Both the position numbers and the translations under genes were made by a program. Shown here one piece after another: positions 53,605 to 62,278 of a stretch of 64,000 nucleotides of DNA. Source of the DNA: Insulibacter thermoxylanivorax (GTDB lineage Bacteria > Bacillota > Bacilli > Paenibacillales > DA-C8); contig NZ_BMAQ01000033.1 in NCBI RefSeq assembly GCF_015472005.1, positions 44,511 through 108,510 of the forward strand, read 5' to 3'. A model generated the notes under the pieces. That model was not told where the DNA came from. It saw only the letters and a list, made by a program, of their open reading frames with translations, and made no database searches. The stretch's first letter is position 1; each line of letters begins with the position of its first letter.

Positions 53605-55695
53605 ATGAAGTGGGAGAAAGTCAAAGGTCCTAATAATCAATCACCGTCTGCCATGTCGTTGTCACGAAGCAAAGCGAACAAAGGCAATTCAGAAATGATG
53701 CTTTCTGTTGGTTTTAAACTGTTTGTCCTTATCTTCGCGAGCATTATCTTATCTGTAAGCGTTACCGGGATTGTTACGCTGCGGGTGGCGAAGCACATCA
53801 TTGAAGAAAATGCTGCGCAGGCAGCTTATGAGACGATTCAGCAGACGAATGAGAAATTGGATACTGTGCTCGGCGTATACGAGCAGATGATGCTGCAGAT
53901 GATCACGAACACCAACCTTCACAACTGGTTGTTTACAGCGAACGATCAGAATCGCCAGACCTTTGACCAGTTGAGTGCGCGAAAAGAGGTCCAGGAATAT
54001 ATTAACCAGATCACCTTTTCGAACTCCTTGATCGCCAACATCATGATCATCCCTAAGAATCCAGAGCATCTGACCTTCTCAACCTTGTCGTCCACCAGCG
54101 TCAGCATCGATTATGAAGCACCATGGTTCCAAGAGGCAAGCTCATCACAGGATAACCTCTGGCTGCATACGCGCATCGGCGGTTACAGCAACGCCCAGCA
54201 GCGGCCGCAGCTCGGTCTGGCAAGGCTGATGAAGACGAGTCTTAATCAGGAATTCGTGGTCCTCTTCGAGATCAACCAGGAGATGTTGAATCAACAGGTT
54301 CGCGGCATTCAATTGAGTCCATCCTCCCAGGTATACATAACGAACACCCAGAATCTTCTCCTGCAAGCAGAGGATGAAAGCCTCATCCTCGCAGAGGCAG
54401 AACTGGCCATACCCGAGGGCAATCGAGGCATCATGCGCAATGAGGATGGAGAAGAATTCATCGTTGTTGCACATTTTTCTGACAAGGCGAAATGGTTCGT
54501 CGTCGGAATTGCCCCCGTTGCTGAGCTGACCGAGGATACAAAGATCGTCGAACAGGTGATCTATGTCATCATCGGAGTCGCTTCCCTTGTTGCCGTAGCG
54601 CTCAGCCTGCTCGTCGCAAGAACGATGGGCAGCCCGCTCAGAAGATTGCAGCGTCTGATGGTAGAAGGTGCAAAAGGCAACTTGAACGTGCGGACGAGCT
54701 TTAAGAACCGCGATGAGATTGGACAGGTCGGCCGCAGCTTCAATGAGATGATGGAACAGATTACCGAGCTTGTACGGCAAACAAACCACTCTGCAGCTGA
54801 GGTGTTGATGACGGCGCAGGAGCTCTCCCATTCTGCAAAGGATACGGCGCATTCGGCGCGGGAGATCTCCGAGGCGACGGAGCAGATTGCCCATGGTGCG
54901 GCGACCCTGGCTTCCGAGGCGGAGCGCGGCAATGAGCTGGTCATCGATCTCAGCAAGCAGCTGCAACAGGTCGTAGAAGCGAACCGGACGATGGGCCAAG
55001 TTGCTGCCGATGTTCATAAGGTAAGTGAACAAGGTACGGGTTACATGGTGCAATTGAACGATAAAACGCGGGTGACGGAAGAGATCACTCGCCGCATGGT
55101 GGAGAAAGTCGATCAATTGCAGGAAAGCACCGCTTCGATTCGGAATCTGCTGGATATGCTGACGCAGATTACTCAGCAGACGAATATCCTTGCTCTGAAT
55201 GCATCGATCGAAGCGTCGCGATCCGGAGCAGCCGGGCGCGGCTTCATGGTCATCGCCGGCGAGATTCGCAAACTGGCGGATCAGTCGAGACAGTCCATTG
55301 ATATCGTCGCGGAGATGACGGAGCATATCCAAGGCGGTATCGCGGAAACCGTCAGCGTGATGTCGGAAGCCTACCCCCTCTTCCAAGAACAGATCTCCGC
55401 TGTAAGGGATGCGGATATGATCTTCAACCAAGTGCGCGAACGGATGACGGGTTTGGTCCAGCAAGCGGACAAGGTGACGGAAGCGATCGAACAGCTGGAG
55501 AAGGCGCAGAGGGTGCTGTCGGATACGATGGCAAGCGTCAGCGCGGTGTCCGAGGAATCCTCGGCGATCTCGGAAGAAGTCGCTTCCTCCAGCGCGGCGC
55601 AGCTGAATACAAGCGATGCTTTAGTGAACTTGGTCGGCAAGCTGGAGAGGCTGTCCAATGAGCTGACGGATTCCTTGAAGAAATTTAAAATTTAG
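53605..55695 (+). CDS. Methyl-accepting chemotaxis protein
   Basis: A transmembrane chemoreceptor of about 696 aa. It has a cytoplasmic lead, TM1 (about 36-58, VGFKLFVLIFASIILSVSV), an extracellular sensor of about 250 residues, TM2 (about 310-332, VIYVIIGVASLVAVALSLLV), a HAMP domain (SPLRRLQRLMVEGAKGNLNV) and a signalling domain with the hairpin tip EASRSGAAGRGFMVIAGEIRKLADQS, cited by its ends. Starts GTG 53593, GTG 53599 and ATG 53605 are all possible after GAGGTG (53588-53593); I chose the ATG. No chemotaxis gene is nearby and the ligand is unknown. It interrupts the minD to spoIVFA order of B. subtilis. Confidence 0.93.
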   Translation: MKWEKVKGPNNQSPSAMSLSRSKANKGNSEMMLSVGFKLFVLIFASIILSVSVTGIVTLRVAKHIIEENAAQAAYETIQQTNEKLDTVLGVYEQMMLQMITNTNLHNWLFTANDQNRQTFDQLSARKEVQEYINQITFSNSLIANIMIIPKNPEHLTFSTLSSTSVSIDYEAPWFQEASSSQDNLWLHTRIGGYSNAQQRPQLGLARLMKTSLNQEFVVLFEINQEMLNQQVRGIQLSPSSQVYITNTQNLLLQAEDESLILAEAELAIPEGNRGIMRNEDGEEFIVVAHFSDKAKWFVVGIAPVAELTEDTKIVEQVIYVIIGVASLVAVALSLLVARTMGSPLRRLQRLMVEGAKGNLNVRTSFKNRDEIGQVGRSFNEMMEQITELVRQTNHSAAEVLMTAQELSHSAKDTAHSAREISEATEQIAHGAATLASEAERGNELVIDLSKQLQQVVEANRTMGQVAADVHKVSEQGTGYMVQLNDKTRVTEEITRRMVEKVDQLQESTASIRNLLDMLTQITQQTNILALNASIEASRSGAAGRGFMVIAGEIRKLADQSRQSIDIVAEMTEHIQGGIAETVSVMSEAYPLFQEQISAVRDADMIFNQVRERMTGLVQQADKVTEAIEQLEKAQRVLSDTMASVSAVSEESSAISEEVASSSAAQLNTSDALVNLVGKLERLSNELTDSLKKFKI

Positions 55696-55788
55696 CGTTT
55701 GCCCCGCCTTGCGAGGCAAGGACATATTACCCCTTCTCCGTCATATACATAGATAGTGACATGCTATCTGACGGAAAGGGGTATTCTT

Positions 55789-56736
55789 ATGCGTATGCGG
55801 CTTAAGTCCGAGATCCGGCGGCGCAGACAAGCCCGCATCGAAGAGCTGAAGATGCTGTTATCCCGCTCTGACGCAAGCGAATCAGAACTAGCAGTACCGC
55901 TGAGACCGGCAGTGAGATCTGCTGCTTCGGAGATGAGACAGGCCGGCTCTGCGGAGCACAAGCCAGCGGCTCCTCCGCCTGCGCCCATGACAGCTCCTCC
56001 GCCCAGAGATCCGGAAGAAGCTTGGAAGAGACGAATGGCTGCTTGGAGTGGACAACCCCTTGCAGAACTTGCTGAGAAGGATTCGCCGGGCAGAAAGCGG
56101 AGGCGGCAGATCCCGGCTTGGGGAGGGCTGAGTTTTACAAGCTCCTTTCTCAGCGTCATGTTGTTCATCCTTGTCTGGGGATTGTATCAATTACAGGAAG
56201 GCTGGGCCCTTCGCTTGCAGGCATCGGTGCAGAAGGTGCTGCAAGAGCCCTTCGATGTCCAAGAAGCCGCGAACTGGTACCGCTCCATGTTTGGCGGTTC
56301 CTATCCCTCATGGATTCCCGCGATGCGGGGAGATGAGCATGGGGGAGAGACCCGGCCGGTGATTAAAGAATTGGCAGAGGTGCTGCGAGCTCCAGGGAAG
56401 GGGAAGATCGTCACCCCTTTCGATGTAAACGGCCAGGGCGTGCTCATCCAGATGCCCGCCGATACGCCGGTAATTGCTGCAGCCAAGGGACGGGTGGTGT
56501 TCCAAGGTCTGACCTCTTCCGGATTAACGGTGGTGATCCAGCATCCCGATCATGTGCGCACGGTATACGGCTGGCTGGTCGGTGCGGAAGTGGCCGAGAA
56601 CGATTGGGTCGAGCAAGGGGATCTCATCGCCCGCGGCGTTCAAGAGAAGGGAGCGGCAGGAAGCGGCGTCCTGTATTTCTCCGTCAGAGTCGATGATGCG
56701 TATGTGAACCCTGCGGACGTGGTGGATTTTGATTAG
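55789..56736 (+). CDS. spoIVFA: SpoIVFA, regulator of the pro-sigma-K protease
   Basis: SpoIVFA holds the intramembrane protease SpoIVFB inactive in the outer forespore membrane. The 315-aa product has an Arg-rich start (MRMRLKSEIRRRRQARIEEL), a Pro-rich cytoplasmic part, one membrane helix (about 119-138, LSVMLFILVWGLYQLQEG) and an M23-like fold at the end (about 205-315). The M23 metal ligands are missing: the HxxxD site reads FDVNGQG and HxH reads LYFSVR, so it cannot be a normal endopeptidase, as is usual in SpoIVFA. ATG 55789 has AAAGGGG at 7 bases. The gene overlaps spoIVFB. Confidence 0.9.
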   Translation: MRMRLKSEIRRRRQARIEELKMLLSRSDASESELAVPLRPAVRSAASEMRQAGSAEHKPAAPPPAPMTAPPPRDPEEAWKRRMAAWSGQPLAELAEKDSPGRKRRRQIPAWGGLSFTSSFLSVMLFILVWGLYQLQEGWALRLQASVQKVLQEPFDVQEAANWYRSMFGGSYPSWIPAMRGDEHGGETRPVIKELAEVLRAPGKGKIVTPFDVNGQGVLIQMPADTPVIAAAKGRVVFQGLTSSGLTVVIQHPDHVRTVYGWLVGAEVAENDWVEQGDLIARGVQEKGAAGSGVLYFSVRVDDAYVNPADVVDFD

Positions 56737-57574
56737 GCTGTTTGGCATCCCGGTCCGCATCCACCCGCTCATGTGGATGATCTTCGCAGCCTCCTTGATG
56801 ACGGGATATATCTTGGAGATCATCGTATTGTTCGGCGTTGTTTTCATTCATGAATTAGGACATGCCGCTGCTGCCCGCAGCCTTCAATGGCGGGTAAGAG
56901 CCATCCGACTCCTGCCCTTCGGCGGGGTTGCTGAGGTGGAGGAGCACGGCTCCGTTCCCGCCTGGCAAGATGTGATCGTCACGCTTGCGGGCCCGCTGCA
57001 ACATGTCTGGATGATCGCCTTCGCTTTGATCTGCGAACGGCTCGGCCTGTGGGGAGAAGCTTGGACGGGATACTTCATCCATGTGAACATGATGATCGGC
57101 CTCTTCAACCTCCTGCCGATCCTGCCGCTGGATGGGGGCAAACTGTTGCAGACCCTGCTCAGCCTGTGGATGCCTTATTATCAGACGCTGCATATCTCCC
57201 ATGTGATCAGTTTGCTGTGCGGATCGCTGATGATCGCTGTGAGTCTCGGAATCTGGCATGCCTATGGCATCGACCTCAATCTGCTTATGATCGGGATTTT
57301 TCTGTTCATCAGCAATTGGATGGATTATCGCAATATTTCTTATATCTTTCTGCGTTTCCTGATGGGCCGGGAGCAGCGCATGCGCGGGAAGCTGTCAGGC
57401 GGCATGACCGCCCATCCAATCTTGGTCACACCGGGACATACGGTTTCGCAGGTTGTGAGGATGTTGAAGCGGGAACAGTATCATGTGATCTACATCTGCA
57501 ATGAAGAGGGCAAGATTAAGCAGACGCTTCCCGAGCAGCGGGTGATTCAAGCTTTTTTGATGAGAAATCATTGA
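56729..57574 (+). CDS. spoIVFB: SpoIVFB, intramembrane metalloprotease (site-2 type)
   Basis: SpoIVFB cuts pro-sigma-K inside the membrane and so starts the late mother-cell programme. The 281-aa product has about six helices, the zinc motif FIHELGHAAAARSL, the third ligand in NLLPILPLDGGKLLQ, and a C-terminal CBS-like domain (ILVTPGHTVSQVVRMLKREQ, VIYICNEEGKIKQ). TTG 56729 starts inside the last codons of spoIVFA, an 8-bp overlap that couples the two as in B. subtilis. Confidence 0.95.
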   Translation: MIRLFGIPVRIHPLMWMIFAASLMTGYILEIIVLFGVVFIHELGHAAAARSLQWRVRAIRLLPFGGVAEVEEHGSVPAWQDVIVTLAGPLQHVWMIAFALICERLGLWGEAWTGYFIHVNMMIGLFNLLPILPLDGGKLLQTLLSLWMPYYQTLHISHVISLLCGSLMIAVSLGIWHAYGIDLNLLMIGIFLFISNWMDYRNISYIFLRFLMGREQRMRGKLSGGMTAHPILVTPGHTVSQVVRMLKREQYHVIYICNEEGKIKQTLPEQRVIQAFLMRNH

Positions 57575-57651
57575 GTTGTGCGTGCCATGGCCGCAAGGAT
57601 CAGTTACAATATAGGAAAGTGAAGCAAACGCCGTACATCGAGGTGAATGAC

Positions 57652-58902
57652 TTGAGAGAGCTCGTGATAAAGTCAGAATCCGATCAATTGCAAGCGGCTC
57701 TGCTGGATGACGGAAAGCTAACGGAATACTTCGTAGAGCTGGAATCGCGCAAGGTTGTCGTAGGGAACATATACAAAGGCAAAGTGATCAATGTGCTGCC
57801 GGGCATGGAGGCTGCTTTCGTCGATATCGGCACGGGGAAGAACGCCTTCCTGCATGTGGATGACCTTCTGCCTGCCGGGGTCGACAGACCGCAGAACAAA
57901 CCGCCGATCGATCAACTCGTTCGCTCTGGCCAAGAATTGCTGGTACAGGTGATGAAAGAACCGCTCGGCTCGAAGGGCGCGCGCGTGACTACGCATTATT
58001 TCCTGCCCGGCCGCTGGTTGGTGTATATGCCGGGGGCAAGATATGTGGGCATCTCCCGCAAGATCGTTGATGAAGCGGAGCGTGAACGACTGAAGAGGAT
58101 CGGCGAACAGCTGCGAACATCGGAGGAAGGCTTGATCCTGCGGACAGCTGCCTGCGGGAAGAGTGAGGAAGAACTGCGGCAAGATCTTGAGTATCTGCGC
58201 AGTCTCTGGTCGAAGATCACAGCGAAACAGGCAGAGGTACAAGCCCCCGCCGAGCTGTACCATGAGCTCGATATGCTGCCGCGCTTGGTGCGGGATGTCT
58301 TCACCGATGAGGTGGAGCGCTGCGTGGTCAGCGACCATCAGCTGGCTGTGCAGCTGCAGCATGTGTTGGAACCCTACGCGGCCCATCTGTTGGAGCGCAT
58401 CTCCGTTGAAGATCACCACGATGTATTCGCTCATTATCAGGTGCAGGACCAGTTGAACCGCTTGTTCGTTCGGAAGATCTGGCTGGATAATGGCGGATAC
58501 ATCGTCGTCGATCAAACCGAAGCACTGACCGTCATCGATGTCAATACTGGCAAATTCATCGGCAGCGTGGACTTGGAACAGACGGTGTATGAGACCAACA
58601 TGGAAGCCGCTAAGCTCATCGCGCAGTTGATCCGGCTGAGGGACATCGGCGGGATCATCATCGTCGATTTCATCGATATGAACCAGGAGGAGCATCGGCA
58701 AGCCATCGTTGACGAACTGGAACAGTTGATCCGCAAGGACCGGACGAAGACCTTGATCATGGGTTGGACGAAGCTCGGGCTCCTCGAGATCACGCGGAAG
58801 AAGGTAAGGGAAAGCGTTGATTATCAACTTGGCGGGATCTGCCCCAGCTGCGGCGGAAGCGGGCGCATCCCCGTGGATGGGAACAGCTCGTTATTACGGT
58901 AA
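57652..58902 (+). CDS. rng: Ribonuclease E/G family protein
   Basis: An endoribonuclease of the RNase G type (416 aa) that acts on rRNA precursors and mRNA. It has the S1 domain (GNIYKGKVINVLPGMEAAFVDIG, cited by its ends), the 5' sensor/RNase H part, the catalytic Asp pair in LTVIDVNTGKFIGS and IIIVDFIDMN, and the Zn-link-like CPSCGGSG at the end. The start is TTG 57652 behind GAGGTGA (MRELVIKSESDQLQAALLDD); the frame from 57571 adds 27 unlikely residues. B. subtilis has no such gene, whereas many other Firmicutes do. It lies between spoIVFB and the L21 operon. Confidence 0.93.
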   Translation: MRELVIKSESDQLQAALLDDGKLTEYFVELESRKVVVGNIYKGKVINVLPGMEAAFVDIGTGKNAFLHVDDLLPAGVDRPQNKPPIDQLVRSGQELLVQVMKEPLGSKGARVTTHYFLPGRWLVYMPGARYVGISRKIVDEAERERLKRIGEQLRTSEEGLILRTAACGKSEEELRQDLEYLRSLWSKITAKQAEVQAPAELYHELDMLPRLVRDVFTDEVERCVVSDHQLAVQLQHVLEPYAAHLLERISVEDHHDVFAHYQVQDQLNRLFVRKIWLDNGGYIVVDQTEALTVIDVNTGKFIGSVDLEQTVYETNMEAAKLIAQLIRLRDIGGIIIVDFIDMNQEEHRQAIVDELEQLIRKDRTKTLIMGWTKLGLLEITRKKVRESVDYQLGGICPSCGGSGRIPVDGNSSLLR

Positions 58903-58921
58903 TTTATCACGTGAAGAACTC

Positions 58922-58951
58922 TTTACATGAACCGCCTATGTATGGTAGACT
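58922..58951 (+). promoter_or_regulatory. rplU operon promoter
   Basis: TTTACA (58922-58927), 18-base spacer, TAGACT (58946-58951) preceded by extended TGG. Transcription would begin near 58958. Confidence 0.6.
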
Positions 58952-58957
58952 GATTTC

Positions 58958-59056
58958 ATGCGCGCTTCCATGCGCTGTAACCGCTCATGCCTGGTCAGCA
59001 AGTCTCGTCGTCTCACGATGAGAGGCGGGCACCATCGCGTGGCGAGTCTTAGGATG
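58958..59056 (+). promoter_or_regulatory. Ribosomal protein L21 leader
   Basis: A structured leader of about 100 bases between the promoter and the rplU ribosome binding site. Its GCATGCGCTGTAACCGCTCATGC start, the GTCTCGTCGTCTCACGATGAGA hairpin (both cited as positions 58973-58995 and about 59002-59023) and the GCGGGCACCATCGCGT part fit the L21 leader known from Firmicutes, at the expected place. It is thought to let L21 repress its own operon. The assignment rests on position and general form. Confidence 0.6.
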
Positions 59057-59073
59057 AGGAGGTGCACCATCAC

Positions 59074-59385
59074 ATGTACGCGATTATCGAAACTGGCGGC
59101 AAGCAATATAAAGTGCAACAAGGCGACGTTATCTATGTTGAGAAATTGCCTGTCGCTGAAGGCGAGACCGTAACCTTCGACCAAGTCGTTGCAGTATCGG
59201 GGGACAATGGCTTCGTAGCCGGAACTCCTACGGTAGCCGGCGCTAAGGTAGTAGGCAAGGTTGAGAAGCACGGCAAGGGCAAGAAGATCATCGTCTTCAA
59301 GTACAAGCCTAAGAAGAACTACCGCAAGAAACAAGGCCATCGTCAACCGTACACGAAAGTTGTGATCGAGAAGATCGAAGCTTAA
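59074..59385 (+). CDS. rplU: Ribosomal protein L21
   Basis: A 50S subunit protein of 103 aa starting [21 protein letters not shown] and ending in the basic [19 protein letters not shown] segment. ATG 59074 follows AGGAGG (59057-59062). Order rplU-prp-rpmA is the standard Firmicutes arrangement. Confidence 0.99.
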   Translation: MYAIIETGGKQYKVQQGDVIYVEKLPVAEGETVTFDQVVAVSGDNGFVAGTPTVAGAKVVGKVEKHGKGKKIIVFKYKPKKNYRKKQGHRQPYTKVVIEKIEA

Positions 59386-59396
59386 TCGGTGGCATC

Positions 59397-59741
59397 ATGA
59401 TCAAAGTGCGAATTATGAGAGATCAAGACGGGATGATCATCGGTTATTCTGTTGACGGTCATGCCCAATACGATGAACCGGGGAAGGATATCGTATGTGC
59501 CGGCACATCGGCGATCGCGGTGGGTACTTACAATGCGATCGAGTCGCTGCTTGGGCTTAAGCCGAAGTACGTCATGCGCAAAGGCAAGATGCGGGTCGAT
59601 CTGACTGGACTTGCGATTTCCGATGAAGAGACGCGGCAGCGACTGAACTTGTTGCTTGAGAGCATGATTGTCATGATGAAGACGATCGAAGCATCTTACG
59701 GCGATTATATCGCTGTGACGGATACAATTAGCTCAGAATAA
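59397..59741 (+). CDS. prp: Ribosomal-processing cysteine protease Prp
   Basis: Prp (YsxB) removes the N-terminal extension of ribosomal protein L27. The 114-aa product has the catalytic His in VDGHAQYDEPG and Cys in DIVCAGTSAIAVGTYNAIE. It is between rplU and rpmA and the L27 here carries the matching cleavage motif. ATG 59397 is 11 bases after the rplU stop. Confidence 0.97.
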   Translation: MIKVRIMRDQDGMIIGYSVDGHAQYDEPGKDIVCAGTSAIAVGTYNAIESLLGLKPKYVMRKGKMRVDLTGLAISDEETRQRLNLLLESMIVMMKTIEASYGDYIAVTDTISSE

Positions 59742-59756
59742 AGGAGGCGAACGACC

Positions 59757-60059
59757 ATGCTTAAATTGGACCTTCAATTGTTTGCATCCAAAAAAGGTGT
59801 AGGTTCTACGAAGAACGGCCGCGACAGCATTGCGAAGCGCTTGGGCGTGAAGCGTGCTGACGGTCAATACGTGAAGGCCGGCAACATCCTGGTGCGCCAA
59901 CGCGGCACGAAGATTCATCCCGGCAACAACGTTGGCAAAGGCTCGGATGATACGCTGTTCGCGCTGATCGACGGCACTGTGAAGTTCGAGCGTTTGGGCC
60001 GCAACCGTAAGAAAGTCAGCGTATATCCTGTAGAGGATGTTGTTGCTGCAGAAGCTTAA
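59757..60059 (+). CDS. rpmA: Ribosomal protein L27 (with Prp-cleaved extension)
   Basis: A 100-aa 50S protein placed near the peptidyl transferase centre. The N-terminus [20 protein letters not shown] contains the Prp cleavage motif LQLFA, cut just before SKKG, which is the true functional N-terminus. AAGGAGG precedes ATG 59757. A terminator ends the operon. Confidence 0.99.
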   Translation: MLKLDLQLFASKKGVGSTKNGRDSIAKRLGVKRADGQYVKAGNILVRQRGTKIHPGNNVGKGSDDTLFALIDGTVKFERLGRNRKKVSVYPVEDVVAAEA

Positions 60060-60074
60060 GATGATGCTCTTAAG

Positions 60075-60106
60075 AAGCCTGGCGGATAGACCCGTCAGGC
60101 TTTCTG
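60075..60106 (+). terminator. rplU-prp-rpmA terminator
   Basis: AAGCCTG (60075-60081) pairs with CAGGCTT (60096-60102), with inner CGG/CCG pairs, followed by TCTGC. The U-run is short. Confidence 0.7.
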
Positions 60107-60165
60107 CATCTCTAAGATGTTGCGGAAGCGTGCGTTATTGGAAGTATGTGTTTCCATCAAAAACA

Positions 60166-60174
60166 TGTTATACT
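60166..60174 (+). promoter_or_regulatory. Candidate spo0B-obg promoter (extended -10)
   Basis: TGTTATACT is an extended -10 (TATACT at 60169-60174). No good -35 was seen. Confidence 0.35.
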
Positions 60175-60207
60175 GATCGTTAGTAATATGTGGGAGATGG
60201 CAGTCCT

Positions 60208-60945
60208 ATGCGGGATATACGGATGTTAAAAGCGGCTGCGGCGGGTATTGCCGCATTGCTGTTCGTCCTGATCTGGGCGGGCGCAGGTCCTGCGGCGGAG
60301 ACAATCGTGCTGATCGCTTTACTGGCTGTTGCTGCAGTTTGGGCAGCGGCTGAGCGAAGGGAGCAGACGCGTGCGGCCGCGAAGGTCCAGCATGAGGCGG
60401 AACGCGAGATGATGCGGGCGATCAGCCACTACCGGCATGATTGGATGAATGATCTGCAAGTGCTTATGGGATACGTGACATTGAAAAAATATGATAAATT
60501 AGCTTCGTATCTGGAGAAAATAAAGAACAAACTGAGCGACGAGAGCCATATTGCGAATATCGGCAATCCCTCGCTGAGTTTGCTCTTGATGTCCTATAGA
60601 CTTTACAGCCAGAATTTTGAACTGCATGTATCCTTGGATAAGTCCATTAATCTGCATACTCTTCCGATCCGCCCGGAGCGCTTGGTTCGTGTCGTGAAGG
60701 AAGGACTTCAGCTGTTCCAGGAAGCCGCCGAGCCGTCTACCGGTGAGCAGAACACGCTTGAGTTAACCATCGTTACGACGGAGGAATATGCCCAATTCCT
60801 CTATCAATACACGGGACTGTATACCCGTGAGATCGAGAAGTCCTTGGCGGCATGCACCGCCTCTTGGCGGGAAGAAGGATTGATGTGCGAATATCTGATA
60901 GAAGATGGACAAATCGCTCTTACCTTGCAGCTGCAATATGAATGA
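60208..60945 (+). CDS. spo0B: Spo0B-type sporulation phosphotransferase with N-terminal membrane helices
   Basis: Spo0B passes phosphate from Spo0F to Spo0A. The 245-aa product has the phospho-acceptor His77 in ISHYRHDWMNDLQVLMGYVT, followed by LKKYDKLASYLEKIKNKL, the helical hairpin, and a divergent ATPase-like C-terminal domain without clear N, G1 or G2 boxes. Unlike the cytoplasmic B. subtilis protein, it begins with two hydrophobic helices (about 9-28 and 31-48), so it is probably membrane-bound. The ATG 60208 is preceded by GTGGGAGATGG. The position between rpmA and obg is exactly that of B. subtilis spo0B. A Spo0B-domain histidine kinase is an alternative reading. Confidence 0.87.
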   Translation: MRDIRMLKAAAAGIAALLFVLIWAGAGPAAETIVLIALLAVAAVWAAAERREQTRAAAKVQHEAEREMMRAISHYRHDWMNDLQVLMGYVTLKKYDKLASYLEKIKNKLSDESHIANIGNPSLSLLLMSYRLYSQNFELHVSLDKSINLHTLPIRPERLVRVVKEGLQLFQEAAEPSTGEQNTLELTIVTTEEYAQFLYQYTGLYTREIEKSLAACTASWREEGLMCEYLIEDGQIALTLQLQYE

Positions 60946-60976
60946 AACGGTTGAAGGATGATAATGGGGTGACAGC

Positions 60977-62278
60977 ATGTTCGTAGACAAAGCGAAGATC
61001 TATGTGAAAGGCGGCAAAGGCGGAGACGGCCTGATCGCCTTTCGCCGGGAGGCTCATGTGCCGGAGGGAGGTCCTGCGGGCGGCGACGGCGGCCGCGGCG
61101 GCAACGTGGTCTTCCGTGTTGATGAAGGGTTGCGCACGTTGGTGGATTTCCGGTACAACAAACATTACAAGGCGCCGAGCGGCGAGAAAGGACGCAATAA
61201 GGGACGGCACGGCGCAGATGCCGAGGACCTGATCGTTCGCGTGCCCCCAGGCACTGTGGTGATCGATGATGATACGCAGGAGATCATCGCGGATCTTACG
61301 CAGCATGGCCAAGAAGTCGTGGTCGCACGCGGCGGCCGCGGCGGCAGAGGGAATATGCGCTTCGTCAGTCCGGCGAATACGGCGCCGCGCATCGCGGAGA
61401 ACGGCGATGAAGGCGAAGAGCGCTGGTTGGTCCTGGAGCTTAAGGTGCTGGCCGACGTTGGATTGGTTGGCTTCCCAAGCGTGGGCAAGTCCACGCTGCT
61501 TTCCGTTGTGTCCGCTGCAAAGCCGAAGATCGGGGAATATCACTTTACCACGCTTTCGCCGAACCTTGGCGTTGTGGATGTCGGCGACGGCCGGAGCTTC
61601 GTCATGGCCGATCTGCCCGGCCTGATCGAAGGCGCGCACCAAGGGGTGGGGCTGGGACATGAGTTTCTCCGCCATGTTGAACGTACGCGGCTGATCCTGC
61701 ATGTCATTGATATGGCTGCAACGGAAGGGCGTGATCCCTTCGAAGACTGGCAGAAGATCAATGATGAACTGCGTCTGTACAGCGAGAAGCTGGCGGAGCG
61801 CCCGCAGCTCATCATCGCTAATAAGATGGATATGCCAGGTGCGGAAGAACATCTCGCTCTGTTCAAAGAACGCCTTGCTGAATTAGGCCGCGATGAGGAG
61901 ATCTTCCCCATCTCTGCCATCGCCAAGAAAGGACTGCAGCAGGTTCTGTACCGCGTAGCGGATCTGCTGGAGGAACTCCCGGACACACCGGCGGCTGCAG
62001 AGGCAGCAGAGACTGCTGAACGCAAGGTGTACAAATATGAGCCTAAGGACGATATGAGCTTCACGGTGCGCCGTGAGAATGAATATTTCGTGGTTGACAG
62101 CCCAGGGATCGAGCGATTCATCAAACGTACTAACTTCAGCAGTTATGAAGCGCAGCTTCGCTTCGGAAGAATCCTGCGCAAGATGGGTGTGGATCAGGAA
62201 TTGCGCAGGAAGGGAGCGGAGGACGGAGACATTGTCAGAATCGGTGATTTTGAATTTGAATTTGTCGAAAACGACTGA
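60977..62278 (+). CDS. obg: Obg/CgtA GTPase
   Basis: Obg is an essential GTPase in 50S assembly; in B. subtilis it is also required for sporulation signalling through Spo0A. The 433-aa product has the glycine-rich Obg fold (1-158, [32 protein letters not shown]), the G domain with [25 protein letters not shown], and NKMDMPGAE, and a C-terminal OCT domain (about 350-430, [20 protein letters not shown]). ATG 60977 follows GGGGTGA. The order rplU-prp-rpmA-spo0B-obg is conserved in spore formers. Confidence 0.98.
   Translation: MFVDKAKIYVKGGKGGDGLIAFRREAHVPEGGPAGGDGGRGGNVVFRVDEGLRTLVDFRYNKHYKAPSGEKGRNKGRHGADAEDLIVRVPPGTVVIDDDTQEIIADLTQHGQEVVVARGGRGGRGNMRFVSPANTAPRIAENGDEGEERWLVLELKVLADVGLVGFPSVGKSTLLSVVSAAKPKIGEYHFTTLSPNLGVVDVGDGRSFVMADLPGLIEGAHQGVGLGHEFLRHVERTRLILHVIDMAATEGRDPFEDWQKINDELRLYSEKLAERPQLIIANKMDMPGAEEHLALFKERLAELGRDEEIFPISAIAKKGLQQVLYRVADLLEELPDTPAAAEAAETAERKVYKYEPKDDMSFTVRRENEYFVVDSPGIERFIKRTNFSSYEAQLRFGRILRKMGVDQELRRKGAEDGDIVRIGDFEFEFVEND

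Noticed and set aside
54145..55464. 439-codon open frame antisense to the chemoreceptor gene
   Set aside because: Composition is that of an antisense shadow; the plus strand has a complete MCP with conserved signalling domain.
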